A stretch of 64,000 bases of DNA, from the NCBI RefSeq assembly GCF_035222275.1, contig NC_085882.1, positions 2,983,501-3,047,500 on the forward strand, read 5' to 3'. The first letter of the stretch is position 1, and each line of letters starts with the position of its first letter. A program made the position numbers and the translations under genes. Positions 34,351-47,500 of this stretch are shown here, one piece after another. The DNA comes from Podospora bellae-mahoneyi. Its lineage: Eukaryota; Ascomycota; Sordariomycetes; Sordariales; Podosporaceae. The notes under the pieces are model-generated. The model made no database searches. It saw only the letters and a program-made list of their open reading frames with translations, and had not been told where the DNA came from.

Positions 34351-34794
34351 GGTGGGAATTGGCGGCTGGAAATGAAATTTATGAAATAGACGGATGGTTA
34401 GGGAGGGTAAGTCTTTGGGTACCTAGCAGGCGTTTTTCGTTACTTTTCTGTTCTTTTGCGGGATGATTGTATAGAAACGGGCAATATGAGACACACGACT
34501 CTTCATACACAATCATGTCTGCAACCCGCGAAACACCTGTCACAGCCTACATCACACCTGATGTAGGGCCCTAGAGCAGCCTTTTATTGCCAAGCACACA
34601 CCTCCCAGCAAGCACCTAGACACCCTCTGCACTTCGAAAGACACATACCACACTCCTCAGAGCACCCATCACACAACCAAATGACACCTACTTGCACTAA
34701 CCAAAACTCCTCCATTCGGACCAAAAAGACCTCGAAACGTATTACCCACGTCCCTACCTATTGTTCCTCTACCCCTCCCCCAACTATATAAAAC
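34351..34794. other. Spacer between convergent genes
   Basis: 3' flanks of the TPA-repeat gene and rix7. I see nothing else. Confidence 0.5.
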
Positions 34795-37194
34795 CTACTC
34801 AATCATAGCATACTTCTCCGCATCCTTCACACTGGGCTTCACCTCCGACAGCGCCTTCTCCCAATCCTCCTTCGTAATCACCGGCCTCTTCAACTTGACC
34901 CCATTCTTCGCAGTAGCATGCTGCCCCATCTGCTGCAGCTTAAGCGTGTACGCCCTCTCCAAGCAAGCCTGCGCAGCCGCCTGCATAAGATTGCCCAAAT
35001 CAGCACCAGAGAACCCCTGGCATCTGGGATCCAGCGCCACTTCCGACAAGTCAGCCTCCTGTTCAAGCTCTTGTTGTTCAGCGGCGACTTCATTATCCAC
35101 ATCCATGGCTTCCGCAGCAGCGGCCTTTTCCTGCTCTTTCTGCTGCTGTTGCTGGCGAGTGATGGTGTTGCGGTAGAGCGTCTTGAGAATGTCGATGCGG
35201 TCTTCCGGACCAGGCAGACCGACATAGATGCTGGTTCCCAGGCGGCCAGGACGACGGATGGCCTCGTCGATGATGTCTGGCCTGTTGGTTGCGCCAATGA
35301 CGTAGATGCCGCTCCGGTCGCCCACACCGTCGAGTTCGGTGAGGAGGGTGTTGACCACGCGGGCGCTGGCGTCAGAGAGGGAGTCGTCTCTCTTTGGCAC
35401 GAGGGCGTCCATCTCGTCAAAGAACAAGATGCATGGAGCTGAAGACTTGGCGCGAGAGAATAGTTGACGGACCGCCCGCTCGGATTCACCGACGTATTTG
35501 TTGAGCAGCTCCGGACCCTTGATGGAGATGAAATTCGCCTTGGATTCGTTGGCGACGGCTTTGGCGACGAGAGTCTTGCCGCAACCTGGAGGACCCCAGA
35601 GCAAGATACCAGCTGCCGGCTTGATGCCAACCGCATTGAAGAGCTCTGGGTCTTTGATAGGGCCGATGATAGACATCTCAAGCTTCTTGCGGACGTCTCC
35701 CAAGGCACCGACGTTGGCCCAGGTGGTGTCGGGGATGGTGCTGAAGCCCTCGCGCTTGGAGGCCGGCTGGACGCGAGAAATAGCTGTCTTGAACTGCTCG
35801 TTGGAGATTTGCGTCTCTCCCCAGGAGGCTTGCCGGTGTTCTTCGAGAAGGAGCCAGTCCTGCTGCGCTTTGGAGACCTCGCCTGCGTCCTCATCTGCTG
35901 GCCTGAGGCCGCGGGCCTTTTGAAGGAGCTGCTGAAGACTGCCGCTGAAACTCTCTGATACCGCTGCCGTGACGACATATTGCAAATCGCTGCCCACGTA
36001 ACCAGGTGTCAGCTTGGCGAGCTCCTTGAAGTTGACATCCTCGGCAAGATTCAAATCCCGTGATAACGACCGCAGAATCTGCTCTCTCGCCCTCTCGCTC
36101 GGCATGCCCATGTCCACTTCCGATCCGAACCGTCTCCGGATCGCTGGGTCGAGCGACTCTGGTCTGTTTGTAGCCGCCAAAACCACCACGTTCTTCCCCA
36201 GCGGCGTGTTCCTCTTGATCCGATCCATCCCGTTCATAATCTCGGCCACGATTCTGCCCTCCATGCCCTTGTTCGCGCTCTCTCTCTTGCCAGCAATGGC
36301 ATCGATCTCGTCAAAAAAAATGAGGCATGGCGCAATGCGAATAGCCTCATCAAACACATCCCTGATATTCTTCTCCGACTCGCCCGATGTACCACCAACG
36401 ATGGAAGGCGCAGAAATGGGGATAAACGCCGCGCCCGCGCTCCCAGCAACAGCGTGCGCAAGCGTGGTCTTGCCGCAGCCAGACGGCCCATGAAGCAAAA
36501 CACCATTACCATACCGATACCCCATTTTCTCACAGGCCTCCCCGGCATTCAACGGGAACCAGATCTCCTGCATCAGCCTCTCCAACGTGTCGTCCACACC
36601 GGCGATATCCCGTATCGAGATTCCTGTCGGGGGCGTTCTGTCCACCTCCTTGGGCGTGCCCTTTCGTTTTTTAGGCCTTGGTTCCCCATTCGCATGCCTA
36701 TCAGTCGTTTCCTTAGGCCTGTCAGTACCATCCTTAGGCGTCCCAACGGTAGCCTGAGGCCTCTCCTCCCCATCCTGACCCGCCCCGTTATCCTCCACAG
36801 ACCTCCCCCCATCATCACTCTTCGCACTCCCAAACCCCCAACCTCTCGCAATCTGCCGATTCAACAGTCCCACATCCCTCGCCTCCCTCCTCTCCCTCTC
36901 CATCCGTTCCACAATTTCATCACTATCCTCCTCGTCCTCCCCCTCCCGATCCCTCTTCATTTGCTTTTCCCTCACCTCCAGCACCCGCTCAATCGACTCC
37001 TCCAAAACCTTCTTCTTCTGCCTCGCCACACTGGAATTTGATTTCTTGATCGCGTCATAAACCGTCGAAACTGCCAACCTCCCCGGTTTTTCCCTCTGTG
37101 AATCCAACGTTTGGATTATCCCGTAGACTTCCCGATCGAGACGGAGGTTGGGGTTGAACCCGCCAGATGTTGAAGGTCTTGGTGGTCGGGACAT
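34795..37194 (-). CDS. rix7: AAA ATPase Rix7/NVL, ribosome biogenesis
   Basis: One exon read from 37194, 799 residues. The N-terminal domain (about 1-110, [27 protein letters not shown]) has the winged/NVL-type start. A basic linker with a nuclear-localisation-like RPKKRKG lies near 173-179. The first AAA domain has Walker [10 protein letters not shown] (236-244), Walker B LIFFDEID (291-298) and an arginine region ([11 protein letters not shown]). The second has GPPGCGKTL (534-542), ILFFDEMD (589-596) and sensor [12 protein letters not shown]. Both Walker B glutamates are present, so both rings should hydrolyse ATP. Rix7/NVL strips assembly factors from pre-60S particles in the nucleolus. A glutamine/lysine run ([20 protein letters not shown]) interrupts the last lid region. 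The frame remains open 46 codons upstream but MSRPP is the likely start. Confidence 0.93.
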   Translation of the reverse strand: MSRPPRPSTSGGFNPNLRLDREVYGIIQTLDSQREKPGRLAVSTVYDAIKKSNSSVARQKKKVLEESIERVLEVREKQMKRDREGEDEEDSDEIVERMERERREARDVGLLNRQIARGWGFGSAKSDDGGRSVEDNGAGQDGEERPQATVGTPKDGTDRPKETTDRHANGEPRPKKRKGTPKEVDRTPPTGISIRDIAGVDDTLERLMQEIWFPLNAGEACEKMGYRYGNGVLLHGPSGCGKTTLAHAVAGSAGAAFIPISAPSIVGGTSGESEKNIRDVFDEAIRIAPCLIFFDEIDAIAGKRESANKGMEGRIVAEIMNGMDRIKRNTPLGKNVVVLAATNRPESLDPAIRRRFGSEVDMGMPSERAREQILRSLSRDLNLAEDVNFKELAKLTPGYVGSDLQYVVTAAVSESFSGSLQQLLQKARGLRPADEDAGEVSKAQQDWLLLEEHRQASWGETQISNEQFKTAISRVQPASKREGFSTIPDTTWANVGALGDVRKKLEMSIIGPIKDPELFNAVGIKPAAGILLWGPPGCGKTLVAKAVANESKANFISIKGPELLNKYVGESERAVRQLFSRAKSSAPCILFFDEMDALVPKRDDSLSDASARVVNTLLTELDGVGDRSGIYVIGATNRPDIIDEAIRRPGRLGTSIYVGLPGPEDRIDILKTLYRNTITRQQQQQKEQEKAAAAEAMDVDNEVAAEQQELEQEADLSEVALDPRCQGFSGADLGNLMQAAAQACLERAYTLKLQQMGQHATAKNGVKLKRPVITKEDWEKALSEVKPSVKDAEKYAMIE

Positions 37195-38307
37195 TGTTCG
37201 TTGCAGTTGCAAAAAAAAATAATAATCCCCCCCCCCCTCCAAAAGAGAAAAAAAGGGAAATAGGCTTTGTGGCTTGAATGAGTTGGGGAAGAATGTGTTG
37301 TGCAAAAATCTTTTGCAAACCGCCGCCGCCAAAAAGAGGGTGTTTAGTATCGTTGGTTTCTGACACAGAGAGAAAATGTATTTGACTCGGGTGGGGTGTC
37401 AAGATACCCACAACAGGATCTTGGGAGTGATTATTGTTCTTGCGGTTTCATGTGAGAACCTCTCTGGCTGCATGCTGCTGCTGGTGATGAATGAGATTAA
37501 AAAAAAAAAAGTTGTGAATGAAATGAATACTCAGTTTTCGCACTGTGTGTGGTTTGGGTCTTGGCGGGGAGTAAATGGTGGGGGCGGTGGATAGTACCCT
37601 AACCCTGAGTTGACAGCGTTTAAAAATGGTTAATACACCATAATACACGGTTTCATAAGTCTTGAAAATATACCATAGGCCTATAAAGATAGTCGACAAA
37701 TACAGTGCTTCAATTTCAATCTCCTTATCTCGCGTCGCAGTCCCCATCTTTTTGTCCACAACATCGGTGGGAAAAGGCGGTGGCTCACGTATGACCCCCA
37801 CCATGTAATTGAGGCTCAAATCACCCCAAGATGAATGCTCTCATCACATCAACACCACAAAACCTCTACCTTGAAAGTTACTATTCAATATTTTCATACC
37901 TCCTGACTACCAAATTCATAGAACCTAATCTCATATGCTGTAGTCCCGCCATGACTAAACACATGTCCGCGTGAATGACCTCCCTCTCACACCCACCCAT
38001 AACATGACACCAACCAACCCACCACCACCACCACACCCCCCTGATGATATGACAACAACATGATATGATATGAACCAGCCAAACCAGACCCCTCTCCAGA
38101 GAGGCTTCAGATAAATAATGCGCCGCCATAAAAAGCCGGAAAGAAAACCAGATTTATACAACCATGTTTTTTTCCGTCTTGGAAGCTTTTCTAAGACAAA
38201 AAAAAAAAAAAAAGAGATACAATATTACAGAAAACATACAACAACATCTTTCTCATGAATGCGTTATCAGACACACCCACAAATAATCTCTCCTCCAGAC
38301 AAAAACT
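37195..38307. other. Intergenic, 1.1 kb, simple-sequence-rich
   Basis: rix7 promoter and carrier-gene 3' flank. It contains homopolymer A/T runs (about 37210-37260, 37499-37510, 38200-38214). Nothing else is seen. Confidence 0.5.
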
Positions 38308-39724
38308 TTACAGCTGGTGGTGGCTCTGTTCATCCATCGCCTTGATGCGCTTCTTCAAGAACTCAAACGATGAGAAAAACACGGCGTTCACAGCGCACGA
38401 TCTCCCCATGCTCACACCAAGACCGCGGTACATGTTGCGCTGAAAAAAGGCAATCTTGACCGGTTCGACTTTTTGGCCCTTGGAGTACATGAGCGAGTTG
38501 CGCTGGTAGATGCTCTTGGCCGAGTCGACTGGGTCTGTGGTTGTTGATGAGCGAAAAATTAGAACCATGGTCACACACACGACAGATCCCACCAAACACT
38601 TACATATCAGGGCCCAAGATACAATGCCACAGAGGCCGCCTGCCACCAGCACCGCCAGTGGGTTAGAGTGTGTCCCATCTCCTCCAAATGTCGTCAAGAG
38701 CTGTTTGCTGCTCTCATACGTCATAAAGTATGTTCCTGTGCCGAGGGTATCGCGCACTTTTGTAAAGTCAGTATCAAATCCCCCTGTCTCCCCTCAAGAA
38801 ATCAAACTCACAGAGATGTAACCGGAAACCAGTATACAACCCCCCAATCCCCCTATGCTTGATGATATTCCCCATCGTCTTCAGCGTCCCCTTGTTCTGA
38901 TAACTCGCCGCAATAGCATGGCTCTCGGGCTTTGGGCAATTCTTCTTATCCGCAATCAACACTGACACTTGGGCACTGAGCTTCGTCAACTCGAACGGGC
39001 AGGCTATGGCTGTTATGCAAGACCCCGCCGTCATCCCAGCCGCTCCAAACGTGGCAATCGACCAAAAGTTCGGATATGACCCTTGCTGCGCTACCTGTGC
39101 CATCACATCCACCCCAAAATGTCTCTTGACCCAGTCGCTGTACGCATACTTTGACCGTTGGTAAATCGAAAAGGATATCGTCCGAACAAGCGTAATGCTG
39201 GCCATCGGTGCTGTCACTCCTCGGAAGAACCCCCTAAACTTCTCCGTCTGATATGTCCGCCGCACGCAGTCCACAAAGCCATTATACCGGTATGTTTGCA
39301 TGCGCGTCTTGACGCTGTCGAGAGGAAACGTCGTCAGGGTGGAGAGCACGCTCGAGGCCGAGGCGGCCACCTCGACACGGTAACGCTTGAGGAAGCGCTG
39401 ATAAAGGGCATTGCTGCTAAGGGGCGTTGGCTGGTTCGTCGTCGCAAAGCGGGGGTCCGTCCTCGCCGCTGACGCGGTTGTTGCGGAGGAGGAGGAGGTG
39501 GTGGTGGTACCACTACTGTTAGTGCCGCGGCTGGAGCTAGTAGCTTCGTTCTGGTTCACGTTGAGCTGGTGTGGTTGCTGCTGCTGCTGCTGCTGCTGCT
39601 GTTGTTGTTGGGAAGGAGGCATGATGGGAAACGGAGGTCGGTGGTGACTGTGGGCTGCACCATCTTGTTGGAGGAGGATTCTCTGGCGATGGTCGTTCTC
39701 GGCGGACTGGAGCTCAGCAGGCAT
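38308..39724 (-). CDS. Mitochondrial carrier family protein (SLC25 type)
   Basis: Three exons read from 39724: 38812-39724, 38604-38756 and 38308-38534 (introns 55 and 69 nt) give 430 residues. Three carrier repeats are visible by their PX[DE]XX[KR] signatures: PLDSVKTRMQ, PFELTKLSAQ and PVDSAKSIYQR (completed across the second intron as ALIYPVDSAK). The N terminus is a long disordered extension of about 100 residues with 12 glutamines (39575-39610) and Ser/Thr runs, unusual for a carrier, which normally has about 300 residues. Substrate is not clear; the GxRLHLxRDTLGT pattern recalls the carnitine/basic amino acid branch. The 69-nt intron is stop-free and in frame, so unspliced translation is possible; the carrier signature requires removal. 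Confidence 0.85.
39575..39610 (-). repeat. CAG/CAA microsatellite coding polyglutamine
   Basis: Twelve glutamine codons near the N terminus of the mitochondrial carrier. Confidence 0.9.
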
Positions 39725-41336
39725 GCTAGCTTGTCCCTGCTTTTGTTCTGTCTCTCAGGTGATTTTTTGTCCCCTCGTTCTCCTCTTTCTCTCTCTCTAT
39801 CTATCCTGAGCGCCGGCCAGCTAAAAGACGGTGGCCTCGGGAGCAGCCGAGACCAGAGTCCTCAGCAGCGCGGTCGCAGAAGGGTCCATCAAGAACCCCC
39901 CGCGGGTCCGGTCGAAAAAGGGGCCGTGCCTCTGGCTCTTTGTGTCGATGGGAAGAGCTCCAGGCTGTGGTGGTGAGTAAACTGGTGGGTAATCTGTTGA
40001 TTTCCGTTTGTATTCTCGCGGGATGGGAGGAAAGGTAGGTCGTCAATGAGGAGGAACGGGACCGACGTGAGGAGGGGGGGTAGGTCGGGTGACAATTGGT
40101 GGATGGGACGGCCGTCGAGCTTATCGTTTGTGTGGTTGTGCAGCAGCAGTTCAATGCATTTGCAATTGACGAGAGTGGTGCTTTTCGAAAGGTAGATTGC
40201 GGGGTCACGACACACAAAGAAGCTTCCTATCGTCGCTGGTTGGCGTGGGCAAGCTCCAGCAACTCTCCACCATGACCAGATGATTCAAGGGCGCGGTAAG
40301 AGCGTCGGCTGTCTAGACTTTTAGCGGCTAGTCCCGACCTCGGCGAGGATCTCCTTACCCGAAGCTCTGCAATTGCGGTGAAAGAATCAAAAAGCTGTGT
40401 TTGCTAAAGAGCGAAAGGCCGAAGGAGAAAAAAAAGCTAGCTACGGCCTGTTTTCCGCGTGCTTGCAGCTCTCGCTGCAATGTGTTTTTTTTTCCCCCGC
40501 GGTTGGGTTGAGGTGGGAGGGGTCCTACGATGGCTTCAATCCGACTAGGCTAACGTCATTGCTGCAGCATCGTCTAACCTGATTAGGCGACGGGATTCAA
40601 ACACATGCAATTCGTGAGATGGGCGAGACTCCAAGAGGGGTTGGTGATGGGTGATGGGCACCAGTATATAAAATCAATCACAGACAAATCTGTATCGCAG
40701 ACAAAGAAATGCGACAGAATTGTCCCAGTGTAGCATGCCACAAGCAGATCAATCTTCCAATCTCTTGTGCTCCCGTCCCATTTTCCTCTTGAATGCGCTG
40801 ATGTGAGTGACAAGATGGCCCTTTTCCGCCGGGACACAGCATGCGCCCCCCTCCCACCTTCAGACAACCGCGACAGCTCATCCACTCATCATTGACATCT
40901 CAACCAAGCTTTTTGCTTGTATCTCCCTCCCCTCAGCCTGGATAAAGCCGACACCCAATCTGCGCCCGCCTATCCTTTATAGACCCGCTATATCAGGGTA
41001 TCTGCCTGTCCCAGTCCCTTTCCTTTCGCTTGTGCTCATATTGGCGCAGTTTCGACTGTCTTGAGTGTTTCGTTTCGGAAGCTCGACTCGTGTCGTGAAA
41101 CTTGAACTGCCTTTTCCCACCATCACAAGCCAGCTCAGCTCAGCTTCCAGCCCACCTAGATAGATAGCAAGGCAAATGCAGTTGTCAAACCGCATCTCCC
41201 GCCCCTCGGTTCCTGCCGGCCATCGGCCCAGGCACGCCTCACATGGTGTACTGTCATCACCATGCAGCACAAAGCTTCCCGCAGTCTTGGCGACCACCAT
41301 TAGCCACCACCCTCCCTTCATTGTAAACCGCAAAAA
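39725..41336. other. Intergenic 1.6 kb
   Basis: Upstream of the carrier gene (-) and downstream of the LYR-like gene (-). Frames on either strand lack protein character. Nothing is recognised. Confidence 0.5.
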
Positions 41337-41789
41337 TCACCTCAAACACAACCCCATACTCTCATTCAACATCCCCACCACCCCCTCCCACCCCCTCCAC
41401 CTCAACCCCCGTTCCTTGACAACATCCCCCCCCCTCTCCGCCAACCTCTTCTTCACCTTCTCGCTAGCCTTCTCCACCTCCTCCCTCTCCCTCAGCAGAT
41501 GCTTCCAGCTCTTCCTGTCCACCCTCGTCCTCTCCCAGTGCACCCTCACCAACGTCTTGCAAATCCTGTGCTCCAACCCCCTCGACTGAGACGCCGCGTG
41601 AAAAAACCAAACCGTCCTCCTGATCCTCTCGGGGTGGTAGGTCGCCAGGTTGGACCTATCCCGAAAGGCGAGACGGAGTTGGTCCCGGATCACGTACCGC
41701 GCCGGCTTGGAGTACTGGACTGCCTGGAGGGCTGAGCGGTAGAGGTGCCGGTACGAGGTCAGGAGTTCGGTTGTGGTGGGGGTTGTCAT
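41337..41789 (-). CDS. LYR-motif-like (DUF1763-type) small protein
   Basis: One exon read from 41789, 150 residues. The start MTTPTTTELLTSYRHLYRSA carries a Leu-Tyr-Arg triad followed by QAVQYSKPARYVIRDQLRLA and FRD, in the manner of LYR proteins, which are mitochondrial and bind the acyl-carrier/Fe-S machinery. The pattern also fits the fungal DUF1763 family as I remember it. The rest is strongly basic with Arg/Lys helices (KSWKHLLREREEVEKASEKV). The stop at 41337 follows GLCLR. No presequence is obvious. It may act in respiratory or ribosome assembly; that is inference. Confidence 0.65.
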   Translation of the reverse strand: MTTPTTTELLTSYRHLYRSALQAVQYSKPARYVIRDQLRLAFRDRSNLATYHPERIRRTVWFFHAASQSRGLEHRICKTLVRVHWERTRVDRKSWKHLLREREEVEKASEKVKKRLAERGGDVVKERGLRWRGWEGVVGMLNESMGLCLR

Positions 41790-42348
41790 GACGATGAAGA
41801 TCTGGTGTTGAGCTGAGTCGAATTTTGCAGTGTGAAGAAACTGAAGAAAAGGTAAAAGCGGTTGTAAGAAAGCGAGAGATCCAATGGCTTCAGAAATTCA
41901 TAGCTTGTGTGCACGGACCATATGACGGACTGCCGTCTTTTTGAGATGGCTTAAGCTTAAGAGCAGCAATATTCCCAATGAAGACACCAAATAGATTCAA
42001 TACAACCAATTGATACAGAGTACCATCTCTGCCTAATTCAAGGTAGCTATCCAAGACGTCCGCAAACATTGTAGTATATACTACGACTGTAATTATACAT
42101 TCCGCTCCCCATTCCTTCCCTTCCAACCCATGTTCTATCAACACACCAAAAAAAAACCTCATTCAAAGTGGTGTCACTGTACTCCCGCACCTCTTCCAGA
42201 ACAAATTCCCTATGTGGAGAAGCAAAGAACCGAAAGCCATACCCAGCAGCCCATCTCGATGAGCAGTGTTCCCGCGCCATCTATATGCATTCAAGAAACG
42301 AACCACACATCCCTTCTCTATTCAAAGTGCACTCTTCCCTTTCCATGT
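41790..42348. other. Spacer between two minus-strand genes
   Basis: Promoter of the LYR-like gene and 3' flank of the sugar transporter. Nothing recognisable is seen. Confidence 0.5.
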
Positions 42349-44513
42349 CTAATCACCCCTTTGATCGATAGGAGCGTACTGTCCGCTAGGACTCGAGCCA
42401 TCACGGCCCATAAGCCTTGACAACCAACCGCCCAAACCTCCTCTACTTTGTTGCCTGGAGGACTGGGCCTTGGGATCACCGACCGACGTTGGTGGATCGA
42501 TGTTCAGTCCTGGAATCGCACTTCCCGGTCCAAATCTCGCCGGCAAGGCGCGGCCTCTGATGTCAAGGGGCGGAATGGGCGACCCGGAGCGCACGAGCGG
42601 ATCGGACTCGGCGTGCAAGGCTGGCGTTGAACCAGCAGGTGTGCCCAGCGCGCGAGTGGCGTCGCCAAAGAGGGCGTCCATGTCCTCGAGACGGACACCA
42701 CGGGTTTCTGGGTAGATAAAGTATACTAGGGATATTGTTAGACTTTGACTTTCAAAAAAATTAGCAAGGCAGCGGTCAACTTACCAACAACGAAGCTGAC
42801 GGCACACCAGAATGCATGGACAAGGTACAACCTCCAGTGAATCCAGTCTTGGAGAATGGGTGTCATCTGACCCACCAACCAGTTGCAAGCCCAGTTCGTG
42901 GCTGTTGACAGACTGGCACCCTTGGAGCGAATCTTGAGAGGGAGAATCTCCGGGGGGTAGAGCCAGGGAATAGGTCCCCATGAGTATCCGAACGCAGCAT
43001 TGTAGATCATGACCATGATGACAACCATTGTTGGCGTCGATGGCACGTCGATGTACAAAAAGTACGAAATGGATGACAGCGAGAGGACCATCATAACAGC
43101 ACCGGACAGCAGGATAGGCCTCCGGCCCCACCGGTCCACCATGTACCATGGCGGGATTGTCGACAGTAGGTATGTGATACCGTTGAACCCGGCCATTAGA
43201 ATAGCGTCGTGACCAACCCAACCAGCTGACTCGAACACCATCGGCGCGTAGTATGAGATAACGTTGATACCGTTGAGCTGGGCCAGAGCCTGTGCTGACA
43301 TGGCGATAAAGACTCGCCTGCCATACCGCTTGAACATCTCGGAATATGTGCGCTCGCCTTCCTGCCGTTGGAGGAGAACGTCCATCTTAATGTCGCGGAA
43401 TTCCTCGCGAGCGCGGGGATCGTGAATGTCACCGCCACCGTACAGGTTGGCAATAACCACGATACCTTCCTCGTCATGGTCGTGGTCCAGGAGCCATCTA
43501 AAATGGGTTAGCGCGCGGTTCACATGCGTGGTGTAAGTGGTAGAGACAAACCTGGGCGATTCGACGATAATCAGACTACCCAAACCAAGAAGACCTCCCA
43601 TAATGCATTGCATCATCAAGGGCAGCCTCCATGAGGTGTTGCTCTCAATGAAGCCACAGAAATAATCCACCCACACCGAGGTCGTGTAACCAACAATATT
43701 GCCGGTAAACTCAATGCAGGCGAGCTTTCCACGGTTGTGTGGAGGTGAGATTTCAGACTGATATACCGGGACGATAGTTGAGAGCATGCCAACTCCCAAA
43801 CCAGCCACAAACCTACCAACCATCATCATGACCATGTTCGTCGCGGCTGTTTGCAGCCCACCTCCAACGAAGAAGATCATTGATCCATACAGAATCGTTT
43901 TTCTTCTCCCGATAATATCTCCAATATGCCCAACACAGAGGGACGATATTAATGCACCAATTTCCAAGATAGCAACCATTGTTGCTATTTCTGCATTGGA
44001 AGGTTGGTGGAAATACTCCTTGAAAAAGGGACCGGTGATGATCCCCGACATCACACCCTGATCATATCCGAAGAGAAACACGCCTAAAGAAACGAAAATA
44101 GAAGTAAAATAAATCAACGGCTTGCCCGTCAGGCCGTGGATGGAACTCGAGCTGCCCGTCATGATGGTGGCTAGTAGCTGTTCTGCCTTGCTAACGTGAC
44201 GGTGCGCAGCAGTTGGGATGTGGATTGCCTCTTTGCTAACAGCGCCAGTGTAGCGAGAGGATGACCGGCTTCTGCTAGAAGACGGCTCTTGGTATTGGAC
44301 TTTCTTTTTGTGTTTGGGATGGCGTTTGATGACACCGGCAAGGGCTTCGTCGTCGTTTAATCGCTTGCGCAAGGGATCTTCTTCAGCGAGCTGCTCGGCG
44401 ATATCGCCCGTGTCGGTCCACGAAGAGTTCCCTGAGTCGTCCTCCGACTCTGAACTCGCGGGCTCATCAATGAAATGGCCCTGTCGGGATGATCGGGAGG
44501 TGTTATTGTGCAC
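42349..44513 (-). CDS. Sugar transporter (MFS, SP family); N terminus unresolved
   Basis: Three exons read downward: 43552-44513, 42785-43497 and 42349-42725 (introns 54 and 59 nt). Motifs: FGYDQGVMSGIITGPFFKEY, GDIIGRRK, PVYQSEISPPHNRGKL, ESPRW (formed across the 54-nt intron), AQLNGINVISYYAPMVFE, VDRWGRRP, PWLYPPEILPL and YPETRGVRLEDMD. These are the sugar-porter signatures, so it should move hexoses or a related sugar by proton symport. The acidic and basic N-terminal tail (about 115 residues) is similar to other fungal transporters of this subgroup, as I recall. That frame begins at 44513 with GTG and has no ATG before an in-frame stop at 44646-44648. The first downstream ATG is 44162 (566 residues). 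A short upstream exon from ATG 44679 could join here, so the 5' end is uncertain. Confidence 0.85.
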
Positions 44514-47500
44514 AGGAAGGGTTCGGAGGGGAATGTTCGAGGGGAAACGGGACGGGTTGGAAGTCGGAATCTTGTCGGTTATGGGGCTGGTTCGCAGCAG
44601 CCTCCGTCTGCAGTGGGAGAGGGTCGAGTTGGAGATGTCTGTGTTTTACAGTTGCCGGCTCCGCAGAAGGCGAAGACATTCGGTCAGATGACTCTGGGAA
44701 ATGCAGAAAGCTAAACAGCCAAACAACAAAAAACTAGGCACGCTGCAGTGTCTGTCCCAATGGGAGATGCGGCGGTGGTGTAAGTTGGCACCCTTTGACG
44801 CACGGGGGTTGACCCCGGCTGCCCTGTGGGCGGATTCAGCGGAGCCGCCAAGCCACCATCCCGCAAACCAGGGGGTCCTAAAAACGTCCACTCATCCCCG
44901 CTGCCTTGTTCAACCATCTCCACAACCAACTTTTCGTCCTCTTCTTACAGCACGCCAAGTCACCCCCTCCAATGTCAATCCTGCAAATCGCTGCTGATAC
45001 CGGCAGCCGGCACAGAAGAGCCCTGGGCCAATCTTCATCTTATCACGTTTGACCCGTCTGCCGACTTTAGGGGTTCAAAAACCCGCGGCCATCCTGTCAT
45101 CCTGTTAATGTTGTTCCACACACAAAATCCATGGACTCTCACAAGACGACTTTGAGCTCATCACGCGGCAACCTATTTTCGAAATCGACCGCCTCTGCTT
45201 AATCAGGCAACCCACCACCCTGTTCAAGTCCGACGGAAACTCGAATAGATGCTGTTCTGGAGGGGTCAAATGTTTGAAACGTGAAACATGCTGTTCCCCT
45301 CACGCCGTCCCACGTTGTCTGTCGTTCCATGACTGTGGGTGAGGCGCGATTCCAGCTCACGAGCTGACATGCCTGTGAGGTTGCGCAAGGCTCGCCTCAA
45401 AAAGCTCAGCACCGGCTGCAGTACGATTCAACCAGGCTGAGGAGTTGAACCAACGAGCGCCGATGTTTTGACAATTCACACCCATCTGGGTTTCTTCAGC
45501 GTCATCCAGCTTGAAACAGCCCACGCCGCAGCCAGCTGATGTTGGTGATGCAACAACAACCCATAGAGCCATTCGGTAGACGCTAACTGACACAGCCATA
45601 CTTGAATTCACTTGCCGGGCGGCCGAATGCCTTATATATATCAAACAGCTTCACTGCCATGCAAAATATGCAACGTCAGGACGAAATTCTGCGAGGCTTC
45701 CACGCCCCTCCCTTGCATCCGTTGTGCCCCTGGGCTCAATCATGCAGAAGCTCCCTTCCCGCGGCCGCTATGATATTTCTCGGGAGACAGGAGATATGGA
45801 CCATCCCAGAAGGGAAGTCGAGCATGAATCGCCAGACCGGGGACTGAATGATGCTGAGCTCAGGAATGGGGCAATTCAATAAAGGCCCCCTGCATGGCTG
45901 TTTTTGAGATCTAGTGATATTGCTAACCTTCATTACAGTATACGGACGTCGGCGTTCGTCCTACGATACACATGAAACGCTGTGTTCGCTGAAATTTCCA
46001 GATGCAACTATGCGAGCCAGATCGTGGGGGGAAAGAGAGTACTATAATGGATGGTACTCGGGCCGGATAATATTTACGGAGTGTTGTCGAGTTGCCCAAC
46101 TTGTCCTCTCGACCGCGGTGTCAGGATTCCAGAACAGTTTGTATTCAATGAGCCGCCAACAACAGTTGCTTGCTGTATCATATTGGAAATCAGGTATTGC
46201 CCCTACTTCTGATACGATAAAGCACAAGGTGTTGGCCAAGACCACCTATGTTGTCTTGCAAGTATTAATTTCTAGAAATTAGAATTGTCTCTTGTCTAGA
46301 GTTATAATCGTAGTAGGAGCAATATCCAGCGCTCGGACCATTCATTTCATCTTCTCCCGCTCTTACAGCAACCCAATCTTGCCTTGCATGGGACGAAACA
46401 GTGGGAATGCAAGTCACATCTCGAGCCGACCGAAAAACCTTGGTCTGAGGCGTTCGTCCATCGACAGGGGTGGGTGAGGTGTTTTCTCCAAAACACCAGT
46501 GACTGGTGCCCAGACTTTGGATCTCGGAGCAATGAGAGACGACTCCCTTGCGTCCAGCTCATCGTGCATAATGGTGGTCTCCCTTTACCCATTATCCATA
46601 CATAGCTGGCAGTGCTTTTCTGCCTCTGGCCTCGACGTGTCGGACCACACTGCTACCATCTAGGAGAATACATAACCAGAATACCGAGCTCGACCTGACG
46701 CCTGCGCCGCCACAGCTTCCGTCATCCTAGTGGAGAGGCCAAGTCACCGATACCGACACAGCCAACGGCTGAGCCGAATATAGCATCGGTTGAGGGTACT
46801 CCGTACACAGAAAACAAAAGAACAGAGCAATAAGAGAAGTCAGGTTGCGTCGTATCTATAATCTCGGCTTCCATCAACACTCGAGCTCTCTTGATCAGCC
46901 GGTTGGCCCCGAATCTGACGGTGATTTCACAAGAGGCTGGGGTTTGGTTCCTGGAACAGGCAAGTGGACAAGGGCACCCGGCCAATCGCGTGAGCGCAAC
47001 CGAGGTGTGGGTCACCCTTGCGTGCCACCGAAACGGGGCGCGCTATCCTGTGTTCTGTGTTCCTGCCGCGGACGTTGGGTGAGGTGAGTGGCTCGACAGT
47101 GGTTGCCCCAGGGCATTGAGTTTTATAATTATTGCGGCGATCCGACTGCTGCCCGCCCGCAGCTCCTCCTCGTCGCCTGTTTTTCCAGCTTCTCCCCCCC
47201 CCAACCCCAATCACCACAGCAATTATATCTGCGCCATAGCATTTATCTGCTCCCGATCCATTCACTCCGAGTATCGCATGCTGCTCCCGACTACAGAATA
47301 ACTCCAATCATTAGCGCATGGTTTTCAGACGAGAGGAGGACGCCGACGACGACGATCAGTTTGCGCGCAAACAGAGCTGGCAGTAAGGAACCACGAACGA
47401 GAGGCTGGGAGCTGCAGCAAAAGCCAGGGTCCCCCACCGCCAGCATCCTGCGATCCCAGGTCACGACTATCGATCACGGACGAAAAGGCGGAGACCTATT

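Noticed and set aside
37590-37610. Telomere-like CCCTAACCCT
   Set aside because: It is a single ten-base match, not an array, in the middle of gene-bearing sequence.
40580-40625. tRNA B-box-like GGGATTCAAACAC
   Set aside because: No matching acceptor or anticodon stem could be folded around it.
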